NCBI RefSeq assembly: GCF_943734655.1
Contig: NC_071355.1
Location: forward strand, 210,327,103 to 210,391,102
DNA from: Sabethes cyaneus
Taxonomy: Eukaryota; Arthropoda; Insecta; Diptera; Culicidae
Direction: 5' to 3'
Length of the DNA stretch: 64,000 nucleotides
In this document: one piece after another, positions 23,541-33,803 of the stretch
How positions within the stretch are numbered: position 1 is the first letter of the stretch
Layout: every line of letters begins with the position of its first letter
The notes under the pieces: model-generated
The model's input: only the letters and a program-made list of their open reading frames with translations
What the model was told of the DNA's origin: nothing
The model's database searches: none
Program-made: the position numbers and the translations under genes

Positions 23541-23979
23541 ATGCAAATTTTCACGCCGATTGGTTCAGTAGTTTTTGATTCTATAAGGAACATCCCGACA
23601 GACACACAGACAGAATTCCATTTTTATATATAAGATGACTAGCTGACCCGACAAACTTCGTATTGCCACAAATTAACCTGTGTTGTACATAAATCATGAA
23701 TCTCGGATGATCTTTATCACTTCTCGAGTTTTGCAAGTCCCCCAGTGGGCGGCGCTTCCGACGGCGGGTCACCGGCAACACTCGCGACCGGCTCGTCCTG
23801 AATGATCTAGTGTTACTATAGATAGTTTTTGTGGTCTTGTTATTGATTAATGTTTTATGGAAGAGTCTCGAATTTCTCGAGTTGGATTAGTTTTTGAGTT
23901 TCGCCAAAATTTCTGTTTTATTTGTATGAGAGTCCATATCCCCCTACCACAGGGGTGAGAGGTCTCTAACTATCATAAA

Positions 23980-25920
23980 ATAAATTCAAGACTCAAAAAT
24001 CTCCTACATGCTAAATTTGGTTCCATTTGCTTGATTAGTACTCAAATTATAAGGAAATTTGTATTTCATTTGTATGGAAGCCCACCCTCTTAAAAGGGAA
24101 AGGGGTCGTAATACACCACAGAAAAAAAATTCTGCCATCTAAAACTCTCACATGCCAAATTTGGTTCCATTTACTTGATTAGTTCTAAAGTTATGAGCAA
24201 ATTTGTATTTCGTTTGAATGGGAGCCCCCCCCCCCCTCCTAAAAAGGTAAGAAGTCCTAATTCATCATGGGAAAAATGGTTGCCTCCAAAAACACCCACA
24301 TGCCAAATGTTGTTCTATTTGCTTGATTAGTTCTCGAGTTATGAGGAAATTGGTATTTCATTTGTACAGGAGCCCCCCCTCTTAGAGTGGGGAGGGGTCC
24401 TAATTCACCGTAGAAAATTTTCTTGCCCTCGAAAACCTTCACATGCCAAATTTGGTTCCATTTGCTGGATTAGTTCTCGAGTTATGAGGAAATTTGTATC
24501 TCGTTTGTACAGGACCCCCCCTCCTAAAGTGGGGAGGGGTCCCAATTCATCATTGAAAAAAAAATTGTCTCCAAAAACACACACATGCCAAATTTGGTTC
24601 AATTCGCTTGATTAGTTCTCGAATTATGAGGAAATTTGTATTTCATTTGTACAGGAGCCCCTCCTCTTAAAGTGGGGAGGGGTCCTAATTCACCATAGAA
24701 AATTTTCTTGTTCTCGAAAACCTTCACATGCCAAATTTGGTTGCATTTGCTTGATTAGTTCTCGAGTTATGAGGAAATTTGTATGGAAGTCCCCCCTCTT
24801 AAAGGGGAGAGGAGTTATAATTCCTCTTATAAAGAGGGGAGGGGTCTCAATTCACCATAGAATAAATTCTTGTCACCAAAAAAAACACCCACATGCCAAA
24901 TGTTGTTCTATTTGCTTGATTAGTTCTCGAGTTAGGAGGAAATTTGTATTTCATTTGTACAGGAGCCCCCCCTCTTAGAGTGGGGAGGGGTCCTAATTCA
25001 CCGTAGAAAATTTTCTTGCCCTCGAAAACCTTCACATGCCAAAGTTGGTTCCATTTGCTTGATTAGTTCTCGAGTTATGAGGAAATTTGTATGGCAGCCC
25101 CCCCTCTTAAAGGAGAGAGGAGTTACAATTCCTCTTATAAAGAGGGAGGGGTCTCAATTTACCATAGAATAAATTCTTGTCACCGAAAACACCCACATGC
25201 CAAATTTGGTTCTATTTGCTTGATTAGTTCTCGAGTTATGAGGAAATTTGTATTTCATTTGTATAGGAGCCCCCCCTCCTAAAGTGGGGAGAGGTTCTTA
25301 TTCATCATAGAAAACATTCTTGCCTCCAAAAACACCTACATGCCAAATTTGGTTCCATTTGCTGGATTAGCTCTCGAGTTATAAGGAAATTTGTATTTCG
25401 TTTGTATAGGAGCCCCCCCCCCTCTTAAAGTGGGGAGGGGTCCCAATTCATCATAGAAAAAAATTTTGTCTTCAAAAACACACACATGCCAAATTTGGTT
25501 CCATTTGCTTGATTAGTTCTCGAGTTATGAGGAAATTGGTATTTCATTTGTACAGGAGCCCCCCCTCTTAAAGTGAGGAGGGGTCCTAATTCAACATAGA
25601 AAATGTTCTTGCCCTCGAAAACCTTCACATGCCAAATTTGGTTCCATTTGCTTGATTAGTTCTCGAGTTATGAGGAAATTGGTATGGAAACCCCCCCTGT
25701 TAAAGAGGAGAGGAGTTATAATTCCCCTTATAAAGAGGGGAGGGGTCTCAAATTACCCTAGAATAAATTCTTGTCACCGAAAACACCCACATGTCAAATT
25801 TGGTTCTATTTGCTTAATTAGTTCTCGAATTATGCAGAAATTTGTGTTTCATTTGTATGGGAGCCCCCCCTCTTAGTGGGGGGAGGGGTCTCTAACCATC
25901 ACTAAAACCTTTCCTGGCCC
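23980..25920 (+). repeat. Minisatellite, about 13 units of 142-164 bp
   Basis: Core positions near 24008, 24153, 24301, 24445, 24588, 24730, 24894, 25038, 25198, 25342, 25487, 25631 and 25794. Most steps are 142-148 bp; three are 160-164 bp because of an additional CTTATAAAGAGGGGAGGGG piece. Each unit has the C-run/G-run stem-loop. Confidence 0.85.
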
Positions 25921-25989
25921 TAAAAACCTCTACATGCAAATTTTCACGCCGATTGGTTCAGTAGTTTTTGATTCTATAAGGAACACAAA

Positions 25990-25990
<1 letters not shown>

Positions 25991-26042
<52 letters not shown>
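25991..26042 (+). repeat. (CAGA)13 microsatellite
   Basis: Thirteen exact CAGA units in the tail of composite repeat A copy 2. Copy 1 has only a short impure run at the same place (about 23590-23620). Confidence 0.95.
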
Positions 26043-26083
26043 AATCCTTCTTTATAGGTATAGATTTGCGAAAATATTCAATG

Positions 26084-26562
26084 CACAGTGGTCTAGTAGC
26101 AAAAATTAAGTGGAAAGTTTTTTGTGGTTCAAAATAGCTTCCTCCAATGTTCAGCAAAGTTGTTCAATTCTAAAAGACAATTAATGTGAAATCAACGGCT
26201 AAGTTCCAGTTTGGCTTGTAAACACATAACACATAGTAACTTTTTGTAAAAAAGAGATGGAAGGATAATTTCTTCGACAAAGTTATAACTTAAGATTATA
26301 TAAGTAACTTTGCTAAAGACATAGTAGGCGTATTTTTTATAGTTTCTATCTCACAGGGCGTTTTATGTGAAGACCTCTCAAAAATCACTTTTTCGCTAAT
26401 TACTTCAAATTTAGTGGTTTTATTGCATCATAATGTTTTACAAAGTTGTTTCTCTTATTAAAAGACATATTTTTGTAGAACATTGTATGTTGAAAACTCA
26501 TACGTGTAACGAGTTCTTACGCTTTTCCTGTGTTCAGAATAGAATATCTCAAAAAGGGGCTA
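26084..26562 (+). mobile_element. Left arm of a long-TIR foldback element
   Basis: Begins CACAGTGGTC and is inverted at 32409-33559 (allowing for a 707-bp insertion there). Shared landmarks include AGATGGAAGGATAATTTCTT, TTTTACAAAGTTGTTTCTCT and CTCAAAAAGGGGC. CAATG precedes this arm (26079-26083) and follows the other (33560-33564), a possible target duplication. No coding frame is found. The two arms were adjacent, with about 150 bp between, before the LOA insertion. Confidence 0.75.
26533..26562 (+). repeat. 30-bp direct repeat, target duplication of the LOA element (left)
   Basis: Matches 32226-32255 at 29 of 30 bases (GAATATCTCAAAAAGGGGCT core). Because the foldback arm itself carries this sequence only in inverted form on the other side, the direct copy at 32226 is best explained as a target duplication. 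Confidence 0.75.
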
Positions 26563-26786
26563 TCAGGTAACAGCATCTTTGGCTCGAGCAGCACGTTCCT
26601 CACAATCATGTGGAAGATTTGTGCCTTGCCCATCTTGCCCGTGTCATCATTTACCTGATGAGGACGGGAAGGAAAACAGGAGGAATAGGAAGAGGTGGAT
26701 GAGGAATTTGGACAAACACAAACACATACATACCGAGTGATTATTGTACCCTCGAGGGGATACTGTAATCCTTGGTAGTTAACTTA

Positions 26787-27143
26787 TCAATAGTACACCC
26801 CCTGGGGCGTATACTCATGATAAAGTTCCTCCAAAATGGAAGCGAAAGATACGTTATCAAACGCGCCTTCAATATCCAAAAAAGTTCCTAAGCAAAATTC
26901 CTTTGAAAAAGCAACCTCAATTTTATCCACCACATCATATAATAAAGTGGTTGTAGACTTGCCACTTTGATAAGCATGTTGTGCTGAATGAAGAGGAACT
27001 TCTACTAAGCTTGTTTCACGGATGTGGTGATCAACAATCCGCTCAAGTGATTTAAGCAAGAAAGACGTTAGACTGATTGGTCTAAAACTTTTTGTTTGCT
27101 CGTATGTCGCGCGTCCACCTTTAGGAATAAACTTAATGGTTAC
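26787..27143 (-). pseudogene. LOA-like reverse transcriptase, N-terminal part
   Basis: Frame reads VTIKFIPKGGRA, FRPISLTSFLLKSLERIVD, HSAQHAYQSGKSTTTLLYDV and FLDIEGAFDNV, which are RT motifs 1 to 4 (fingers and the first palm aspartate in LDIEGAFD). It stops right after, before the FADD/YADD catalytic pair, and the sequence then changes to non-coding tail. It continues from the frame at 30107-31597, from which it is separated by the TIR element. Confidence 0.8.
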
Positions 27144-27529
27144 CCGAGCAAAGTTCCATAACATAAAAATAGCAAAATTTGTTATCCTGTGATCAAGTTT
27201 TGATAACAGGATTTAGTAAAAACTTGTATGAATTAAGTGACAACATAACAAAAATGATAACAAAAATCGTTCGGCATGGTATCAAGTTTATATTATACTC
27301 AGTTATCGGTGATAGCAAATGAAGTCCAAATTTTGTTATCGAATTTCTTCACTATTGAGAACATGTGTTGTTATCATGATGTTACCTAAATAACAAAAAA
27401 AAACTTCTTTACCATAGTCTACTATATCGACATTTTGTCTCGGCTAACTGCCAAAAAACAAAAAATAATTGTTGGGAGTTACAATGGGTGCTTCGAAAAA
27501 ACCTCCCCATGCGTTTATACTTATTCTAC

Positions 27530-27595
27530 CGGCCGGGATTGAACTCACGCCTTAGAGCACCCTATGCAACTACCTTACCTGTGCACCACAACTAC
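27530..27595 (-). repeat. tRNA-derived SINE-like promoter
   Basis: On the minus strand an A box TGGTGCACAGG (27588-27578) and a B box GTTCAATCC (27544-27536) are spaced about 35 bp apart, as in tRNA genes and tRNA-derived SINEs. No tRNA cloverleaf could be folded by eye. Likely a SINE head or a decayed tRNA copy. Confidence 0.5.
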
Positions 27596-28026
27596 TCTTG
27601 TGTGTGACTGGGTTAAAAGCGTATGTGCTTTGGCCAATTTGCTAATATGGCAGTGACGTTATGGCACTGCACGATCTCTTTTACACTCGCAGTGCTGCCC
27701 ATATGGAAGTGTGAAATTGTTCAAGAGTTTTCTGTCTCTTTTATTCTCTCCCTCTTCCCCCTGCGTCGCAGTAAATGGCTTCGCTGTCAAAGTGTCAACC
27801 GTAGATTGAAGTCTGCTATAAATAGAAGCAACGAGTATGTCGACGAATATTGTACAATCGTGGTTTTTTTTTTTTCGAGTTTAGTTTCGTGTCAGTTTCA
27901 ATTTTCATTCTAATTCGAAGCTCATTATTAGTAAACTGGATTCAAAGAATAGAAACTTTACTACAAAACAGACTGACAGAACTCTGCTGGATTCCCGGTC
28001 ATGCTGTCAAGGTTATGAAGCAGCTA

Positions 28027-28463
28027 CAGCACTCGTGCGCTAATTGCACGTCCTCTAGTCGCACCGTCTTTTTATTGCACGTTCGCTAGTTGCACGATAG
28101 TGCAACTAAAAAACAGTTATCTGTCAAACGGCACGTGGTTTCCTAGATGGTTGCTATAAACAAAAATGCAGCGATGCCGAACAAAAGCTCTCTTTTGCAT
28201 TACGTAGATATATTAAAAGCAAATTAATTCAAATTCTGCTAAACTTTGGAATGAATTGGACACGTATTCCTTAAGCTTTTAGTTCGTTTTTAAAGATTTA
28301 ACTGTCTTTTTCACAATCTAGCGCACGTGTGAGTGCATGTGAAGAATTCTTTACGGTGAAAACGTATCACGTTTTACAATAAATATTGGCAGCCATCGTG
28401 CAATTACAAAACGAAATTCGCTAATTGGACCACCTCATTCGTGCAATTAGCGAACGAGTGCTG
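28027..28463. mobile_element. 437-bp MITE with CAGCACTCG termini
   Basis: TA at 28025-28026 and 28464-28465 flanks CAGCACTCGTGCGCTAATTG and its near reverse complement. The subterminal motif GCTAATTGCAC / CTAGTTGCAC is repeated at both ends. No coding frame. TA target and iterated subterminal motif match the other elements of this design. Confidence 0.8.
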
Positions 28464-28495
28464 TAATCAATTATCCGCTAACGCTAGAAACAATA

Positions 28496-28900
28496 CCGTG
28501 GACCCCCGTTCGTTTGACCGTTTTTAATCTGAACACTTTTTAATTTGCACCCCGTTGGTTTGCACGACGTGCAAATTAAAAATGGTTCAAATGTCATTCT
28601 CAACATGACATCATTTGGTTATGCAGACAATGCGCATAAACGCGATTTGTTTGTACCGATCTAGCATGTTTAATCTGTTTCACATTGCGTTTTCCCAACG
28701 ATTATGATAGAAATCCAATCGGAGAATGAAATATTCGCTACCTCCAACTTCCAATTGAATCAAACCATCAAAACAATAACAAAGAGTAGGGCGACCAGTT
28801 CACACAAGTTCCAGTATGTTTAGGGTTGCCAGTTGTTCAAATTAAAAACTAACCTCGTTAGTTTGCATGAGGAATCGTTCAAACGAACGGGGGTCCACTA
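28496..28900. mobile_element. 405-bp MITE with GTGGACCCCCGTTCG termini
   Basis: TA at 28494-28495 and 28901-28902 flanks ends that read GTGGACCCCCGTTCGTTTGA inward from both sides (two terminal bases differ). Non-coding, with AATTTGCA-type repeats inside. It sits 30 bp from the previous MITE in the same RNase H frame. Confidence 0.8.
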
Positions 28901-29308
28901 TACACCCATTTCAACAGCAATTTCGGCAGAAGTCGCTATGAAAGAAATGAAACGTAAGATCGCAATTCAATGCAAGACGTAAAACTGCGAGAAGTGAAAT
29001 TTGAAACTAAAAAATGGGTAGACTGCAGCTACGCCTGCGATCAACGTATTCTAACCGGACTGGAAATTGGGCATACGAGACTAACACATAGCTTTTTACT
29101 TAACAAAGACTCACCACCATTATGCGATTATTGCGAAACCACAATTAACGTACGACACCTTCTGATCGACTGCAGAAAATATATAGACGCAAAACGAAAA
29201 TGTAATATTGACGAAGTAACACTACAAAGACTCTTATGTAACGAAAGTTATAGTGAAGAAAATATGATAAAGTACTTAAAAGAATGTAACTTGTACAATC
29301 AATCATGA

Positions 29309-30106
29309 AACTTTAAGATAATAAACGCTAACTCTCTTTTGGTACAGGCACGAATGCATCGCTGATGTAGTGCCTAAAATTAATAAAAAAAATTGGATTA
29401 CTGCGGTTTTTTCACCAATTTATAAATTCGAGCGGTTTTTTCGACGACTTTTTGATTTTAAATAACTTTCTAGGTGATTTTTGAATTAACGTGGTTTTTT
29501 ACAGAATTTTTCGAATTACCATGATTTTTTTAAACGGTTTTACGCGCCGTGTATCCCTCGTGGAAAAAAGACTTGAGTAATACACAAAAACCTGAATAGG
29601 AAAGTTTCAAAATAAATATTAATAAAAAAGCGAACACATTTTCAACAAAATTTTTAAAAAATTTATAACTTTAACAATTATTTAATGGCGAGCATGTTAG
29701 TAGAATCTCAAAGGAATTTCCCGTTTTATTCTGTATAGCAGAATTTCATGAAAGTAAATATTTTGTATACGAATCACACGCGTGTAAACATTTCTCATTT
29801 GATCTCTCATAATAACTTTGAGCTAAAACAATCTGCCAAACTTATTGACAACGCCAAAAGGCGATGGTGGGCATCAGACGGTTAATATATTACTTCTTTT
29901 TATTGAAATCGCAAACTGATTTGATAGTATTTTAACTTGTTTAGAGGGATTATAACGTATAACCTATCTTGATATCCTTGTACCAAATCATGTTATAAAG
30001 AAATATTCATTAAATAACATCAATATAACATATTGAGTTATCCGTTAACAAAACAATCTTGTCTTATCTTGTAGATATCGCTTTGTGATCAAACTTTGCT
30101 CGGGAT
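29309..30106. other. 3' part of the TIR element, non-coding
   Basis: 29395-29560 has five diverged CGGTTTTTT-containing pieces; 29880-30106 is AT-rich with AACATA/TATGTTA pieces that mirror the left end of the element. No gene. Confidence 0.45.
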
Positions 30107-31597
30107 TTCACGCCATTGAGTTGGGATGTACCCAATAGCAGTACTACACACAAACATCCTTCTCAGAATGTGTTTGAAGTACTTGAATCCTTTCTGCAGT
30201 AGAATAGGGTATATTCCATTTATTCCAGGAGATTTGTATGGAGAGAAGCTGTTCACGGCCCACTCAATCGCTTTCGTTGTGACAAGTCTCCGAGCAAAAG
30301 CCCATGAGTCTAAGCCACCTAAAACGATTCCTGGATTGTTTCGAACTTCAGCTTTCACACAGCCTGGAAAGTGACTATCAAAGAGACATTCCACGATGTC
30401 ATTGTCATTCGAACAGTATTCGCCGTTCGAACTTCGAATGTTATTAACCTGATAATCTTTCGATTTTGACAGTATTTTATTAAGTCGACTTGCCTCGCCG
30501 AAACTGGAAACGTTGCTACAGAACCTGTGCCAGTTCGTGCGTGCTGAAAATCGTAGAGCCTTTGCATAGGCTTTCCGGGCCTGCTTGAAAGGCTCCACGC
30601 CATCCCTACGACGTCTATTCCAGGCTCTCCTGCATCGTTTCTTTAGTTCCGCGAGATGAGAGTTCCACCATGGTGTTACTCTAGTCGTTTTAATAGTTTT
30701 TAGCGGGCAGGCTACTTCAAAAGCTTCCGCAATAAAAGATGTTGTGACATCTACAGCCACATCCAAGTCGATCGATGACTCAATCGTCGGTTCAAATCCT
30801 TGAAATTTCGTCGCCAGTTCCTCCTCAAAGAGTTCCCAGTAGGAAAATCCCAGATTGCGAAAAGTTGGAGCGTTCAAGGAGACACCCAAATGATCAAAAT
30901 ATATAAAGCAATGATCAGATATTGGTGTCTCATTTGAAACATGCCATTGTGCCAACTCATGACTGATCCTGTTAGAGCAGAGTGTTATATCTAACACTTC
31001 CTCTCTACCAGCTCGTATGAAAGTTGGACAATTGCCAATGTCGAGTATTCCAAGATTGATATCCGAGCTGCCCCAAATGATGTGATGGGCATTGGTATCA
31101 CTGCCTACAATGGGCGGAAGCGCATTAGATTGGCAGTATCTCACCACATTTCTGAAATCGTCGCTGGGAGATGGTTCATCGTGTGGTAAGTATGCAGAAC
31201 AGTAGACATAGTGCCTATGGACATTATCCACGACGAGTTCTACTGTGACTGCACAAATATCTCGAGTAGTCAACTCAGAGATAAGGCATGCACTAATTGA
31301 CCTATGCAACAATATGCATGCCCTGGGCATCAAACGAGGATTTGTCATACCAGTTTTGCTGAAAACAGCAAAGTTCTGGTTTCCAATATCCGTCGAATGA
31401 AAGTAGCCTTTGCGAAAATATGGCTCCTGAACCAATGCGATGGTGACAGAGCCATTAAAAAGTTTTGCGCACAAATACAAATTTGCTGCCCGTTTGTGTT
31501 GAAGATTTATTTGTGCGACTCTAACTATTTGACTAGCGGAGTATATGCACAAACAATCTCTAACACAGATCAGACAGCAAATTGTAAGCGAAGCCAA
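30107..31597 (-). pseudogene. LOA-like endonuclease domain and RT linker
   Basis: A single long frame without an in-frame ATG at its start. It shows the apurinic-endonuclease-like order: RVAQINLQHKRAAN, ALVQEPYF (catalytic Glu), SDTNAHHIIWGSS (D-N pair), LDITLCSNRI and TPISDHCFIYF (the SDH motif). Then a linker with TPWWNSHLAELKKRCRRAWN and the SPGINGIYPILLQKG block that opens the RT. At 30106 the frame runs into the TIR element and would continue at 27143. The endonuclease motifs are intact; the element is dead because of the insertion and the deletion of the RT core. Confidence 0.85.
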
Positions 31598-32225
31598 TTA
31601 TGTTGGCCAGAACGCACTTGGCGTAAAACCCATAAGGGAAATTGGGCACGACTCCTATGTTGTTCCCACGAAACGCAAGGGACAACAAAGATCGACCGTA
31701 CCAGAGCCCCGCATGGCACAGTAGGGGCAAGGTGCCCAAAGCACTCCGTTCGCGACTGGCATGTTTTCACCCCTCCAGCCATTCAGTCATCGGCACGGAC
31801 TTAGACCTTGACTTAGGGGCTCCTGATTTGCCGACTCTCACGGCAGGATCAGGTCCCGTGGCTCAATTTTTGCCCAAACGTACAATTCGGCACCAACCGC
31901 CAAAGGGCGTAACTGCAGATTGTGTAAAACAGACCGATTGAGAGTCTCTCTATCTCTCTGTGCTAAGCCAGCAGAGAAAATAACTCTCACCCGGTGTGCC
32001 CACACCCCGCACCCACGCCCTCCGAAAAACCGGCACCGAACTGCATGATTAGGTAGCCGGGTACCACACGGCGAGTGTTCCACCTTCTCTGTCTGCGTAC
32101 GACAACCAAGGTTGTGTACCATCAGGTGCGCAACTTTGGCTGCCGTACCCCAGCCGGCACCTCGTGGAGGTAGAGATAGGAGTTAAAAAACAGAGGTGAT
32201 ATAAATCTGTGTTTTTCTAGTCTTT
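31598..32225 (-). mobile_element. 5' leader of the LOA-like element
   Basis: GC-rich compared with the surroundings, minus-strand leader upstream of the endonuclease frame. A minus-strand frame at 32122-31838 has no recognisable gag motif. The block at 32095-32180 (GGTACGGCAGCCAAAGTTGC on the minus strand) has a relative at about 51520-51600. Confidence 0.5.
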
Positions 32226-32255
32226 TTCAGAACAGAATATCTCAAAAAGGGGCTA
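32226..32255 (+). repeat. 30-bp direct repeat, target duplication of the LOA element (right)
   Basis: Partner of 26533-26562, one mismatch. Followed by the central spacer of the foldback element. Confidence 0.75.
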
Positions 32256-32408
32256 ACGGAAAAAATTAAGCTCGGCCGTTTCTGAAAGCTTGAATATTTA
32301 TTTCAAACATATGTGAAAATAAAAAACTGATTTTAGAAAATGGCAAAATATGAAATAATTAAAGTGAAATTACTCGAGTTAGAGAAAAAACCAGTTTGAC
32401 TTTGTCTG

Positions 32409-33559
32409 TTTGCCCCTTTTTGAGATATTCTCAAACGTTAGAACTCATTATACGTATGAGTTTTCAACATACAATGTTCTACAAAAATCTTTTGATAAGA
32501 GAAACAACTTTGTAAAACATTATGATGCAAAAAGATCCTTAAATTTGAAGTAATTAGCGAAAATGTGATTTTTGAGAGGTCTTTATATAAAACGCCCTAT
32601 GAGATAGAAACTATATAAAATACGCCTACTATGTCTTTGGCAAAGTTACTTATACAGTGGTAACCCGATTTTGTCACTCCCCGATTTTGTCACTCCCCGA
32701 TTTTGTCACCCCCGATTTTGTCACATTTTTGACCGATTTTGTCACCCCCGATTTTGTCACGTTTTTTACCCGATTTTGTCACGCTTTTGATTTATCAAAA
32801 GCTTAGTATGTCGAATGTGTTAAAACACTGTGAAAAGAACTGTGTTCAACAAGTTGATTATCGTGGAGTTTCCACAAAAGTTGTTTCTTATCTCCACAAC
32901 TATAATAGCTAGAAGGTTACTTTCTTTGGAAAAGTTCTTTATAATAATCTTCTCAAAAGTTTTGTAGAACATTGTTTTGCTCTATCTCTTAGTGCCTGAA
33001 AAATAAATTTTCTATCTTACTTTTAGTGGGGTTAATCAAAGAATCATTCATACCATAAGAAAGAGCTTTTTACGCTGTGAAATTTCTCTGAACATAGTTA
33101 ACCAGTATAATCAACCATTTCGGCGCAATTAAAAAACGCGTATTTTCATACCTTTGGGAGTGCTGTGAAAAGGTGACAAATGTCCACAGAGAGGTAGAAG
33201 GAAGTGCGACATGTCCTAAAAGTGATCAGAATGAAGTATATGTAGTTCGTTCTAAGTTATCTGCAAAAAAATAAAAATTGAAAAAATACCCGATTTTGTC
33301 ACTGCCCCGTTTTTGTCACCCCTAAATTCATCATGGGGGTGATAAAATCGGGTCATTACTGTATAATCTTTAGTAACAACTTTGTCGAAGAAATTATCCT
33401 TCTATCTCTTTTCTACAAAAAGTTATTAACTTAGCCGTTAATTTCCCATTAATTGTCTTTTAGAGTTGAAGAAATTTGTTGAACATTACAGGGAACTATT
33501 ATGAATCGCTTAGCCGCAAAAGTAAATTTCCACTTAGTTTTCGTTTCTGGACCACTGTG
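32409..33559 (-). mobile_element. Right arm of the long-TIR foldback element
   Basis: Inverted relative to 26084-26562 over its whole length, ending GACCACTGTG at 33559. It is interrupted by the MITE at 32655-33361. The 26290-26310 segment of the other arm shows the uninterrupted sequence across that point. Non-coding. Confidence 0.75.
32655..33361. mobile_element. 707-bp TA-flanked MITE with CCCGATTTTGTCAC arrays
   Basis: TA at 32653-32654 and 33362-33363. Ends read CAGTGGTAACCCGATTTTGT and, in reverse, CAGTAATGACCCGATTTTAT. The first 125 bp hold seven direct copies of (C/A)CCGATTTTGTCAC (about 32664, 32680, 32696, 32711, 32732, 32747, 32769); two more lie near 33290 and 33306. Such arrays are usually transposase-binding sites. 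The interior is related to the element at 45043 (for example GTTAATCAAA and AAAATAAATTTT blocks). A pogo-like origin is inferred from TA plus CAGT ends. Confidence 0.85.
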
Positions 33560-33587
33560 CAATGGTTTTACATTTGCTCCGAATCTG

Positions 33588-33803
33588 GGAATTGAAGGTA
33601 TAATTAATATGCTGTTTTTTTTTTTGCTTAGGAGCCCTCAAGTAGGGAAAGTACAAATGAACTATTTTAACAACTTGCAACTTAAAGCACTAATTGGAAT
33701 TGAAGGTATAATTAATATGCTGTTTTTTTTTTTGCTTAGGAGCCCTCAAGTAGGGAAAGTACAAATGAACTATTTTAACAACTTGCAACTTAAAGCACTA
33801 ATT
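33588..33803 (+). repeat. 108-bp perfect tandem duplication
   Basis: 33588-33695 and 33696-33803 are identical, each with a T11 run and AGGAGCCCTCAAGTAGGGAA. The 108-bp length keeps a frame open across both but there is no sign of a gene. Confidence 0.9.

Larger units (their letters stand above)
21608..23637 (+). mobile_element. Composite repeat A, copy 1
   Basis: Begins CTAGCTGACCCGACAAAC, has a GC-rich block (22350-22430, GGGCGGCGCTTCCGACGG), a minisatellite of six units, and ends with TTCACGCCGATTGGTTCAG, a short GACAGACACACAGACAG run and a TATATA tail. A TIR element is inserted at 21773-22052. No transposase or RT is present. The tail combination of a (GTCT)/(CAGA) run and a TA run is like the microsatellite-bearing mini-me elements described in Diptera, which I offer only as a possibility. 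Copy 2 follows with no spacer. Confidence 0.75.
23638..26066 (+). mobile_element. Composite repeat A, copy 2
   Basis: Same order as copy 1: the CTAGCTGACCC end, the GC-rich block at 23740-23830, a minisatellite of 13 units, TTCACGCCGATTGGTTCAG, a (CAGA)13 run and a TTTATAGGTATAGAT tail. It lacks the inserted MITE of copy 1 and has twice as many minisatellite units, so unit number changes within the family. Confidence 0.75.
27930..29308 (+). pseudogene. RNase H and C-terminal tail of a non-LTR retrotransposon, split by two MITEs
   Basis: 27975-28010 reads LTELCWIPGHA, the last catalytic block of a retroelement RNase H. After two MITEs, 28911 onward reads PISTAISAEVAMKEMKRK, and 28970-29308 reads RILTGLEIGHTRLTHSFLLN followed by a CX2C...H...C zinc knuckle (CDYC ... 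HLLIDC). If each MITE is removed at its TA, the reading is continuous from YEAANQLSANARNN into TPISTA, apart from one single-base frameshift near 28010 and a stop at 28980. This tail type is typical of I/LOA/Outcast-like elements; a poly-A-like AATTAATAAAAAAAA follows at about 29380. Confidence 0.8.
27144..30106. mobile_element. 3-kb TIR element inside the LOA RT frame
   Basis: Starts CCCGAGCAAAGTT at 27144 and ends with the reverse complement AACTTTGCTCGGG at 30106. Subterminal regions are rich in GATAACA/TGTTATC-like pieces at both ends. The RT reading on either side (TQWRE before, VTIKFIPK after) shows that it interrupts a once continuous frame. I cannot see the target duplication and do not recognise the superfamily. 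Inside are a SINE-like tRNA promoter, an RNase H fragment on the plus strand and two MITEs. Confidence 0.65.
26563..32225 (-). mobile_element. LOA/Lian-like non-LTR retrotransposon, minus strand
   Basis: Bounded by the 30-bp direct repeats. In minus orientation: a 5' leader (32225 to about 31600), an endonuclease domain and RT linker (31597-30107), a 3-kb foreign TIR insert (27144-30106), the start of the RT (27143-26787), then a jump to a probable 3' tail (26786-26563). Without the insert it is about 2.7 kb, so the RT palm and any RNase H have been deleted. Assignment to LOA/Lian rests on the RT start motif and lack of a better match; the I clade is an alternative. Confidence 0.65.

Noticed and set aside
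22600..25920. CRISPR-like regularly spaced repeats
   Set aside because: The units are contiguous 142-176-bp minisatellite repeats with no unique spacers, in a eukaryotic transposon setting.
31304..31941. Plus-strand frames over the LOA leader and endonuclease
   Set aside because: They overlap the strongly supported minus-strand endonuclease frame and show no motif.
33588..33803. Coding tandem repeat of 36 residues
   Set aside because: The open frame across the 108-bp duplication follows from its length being divisible by three; there is no start, domain or codon signal.
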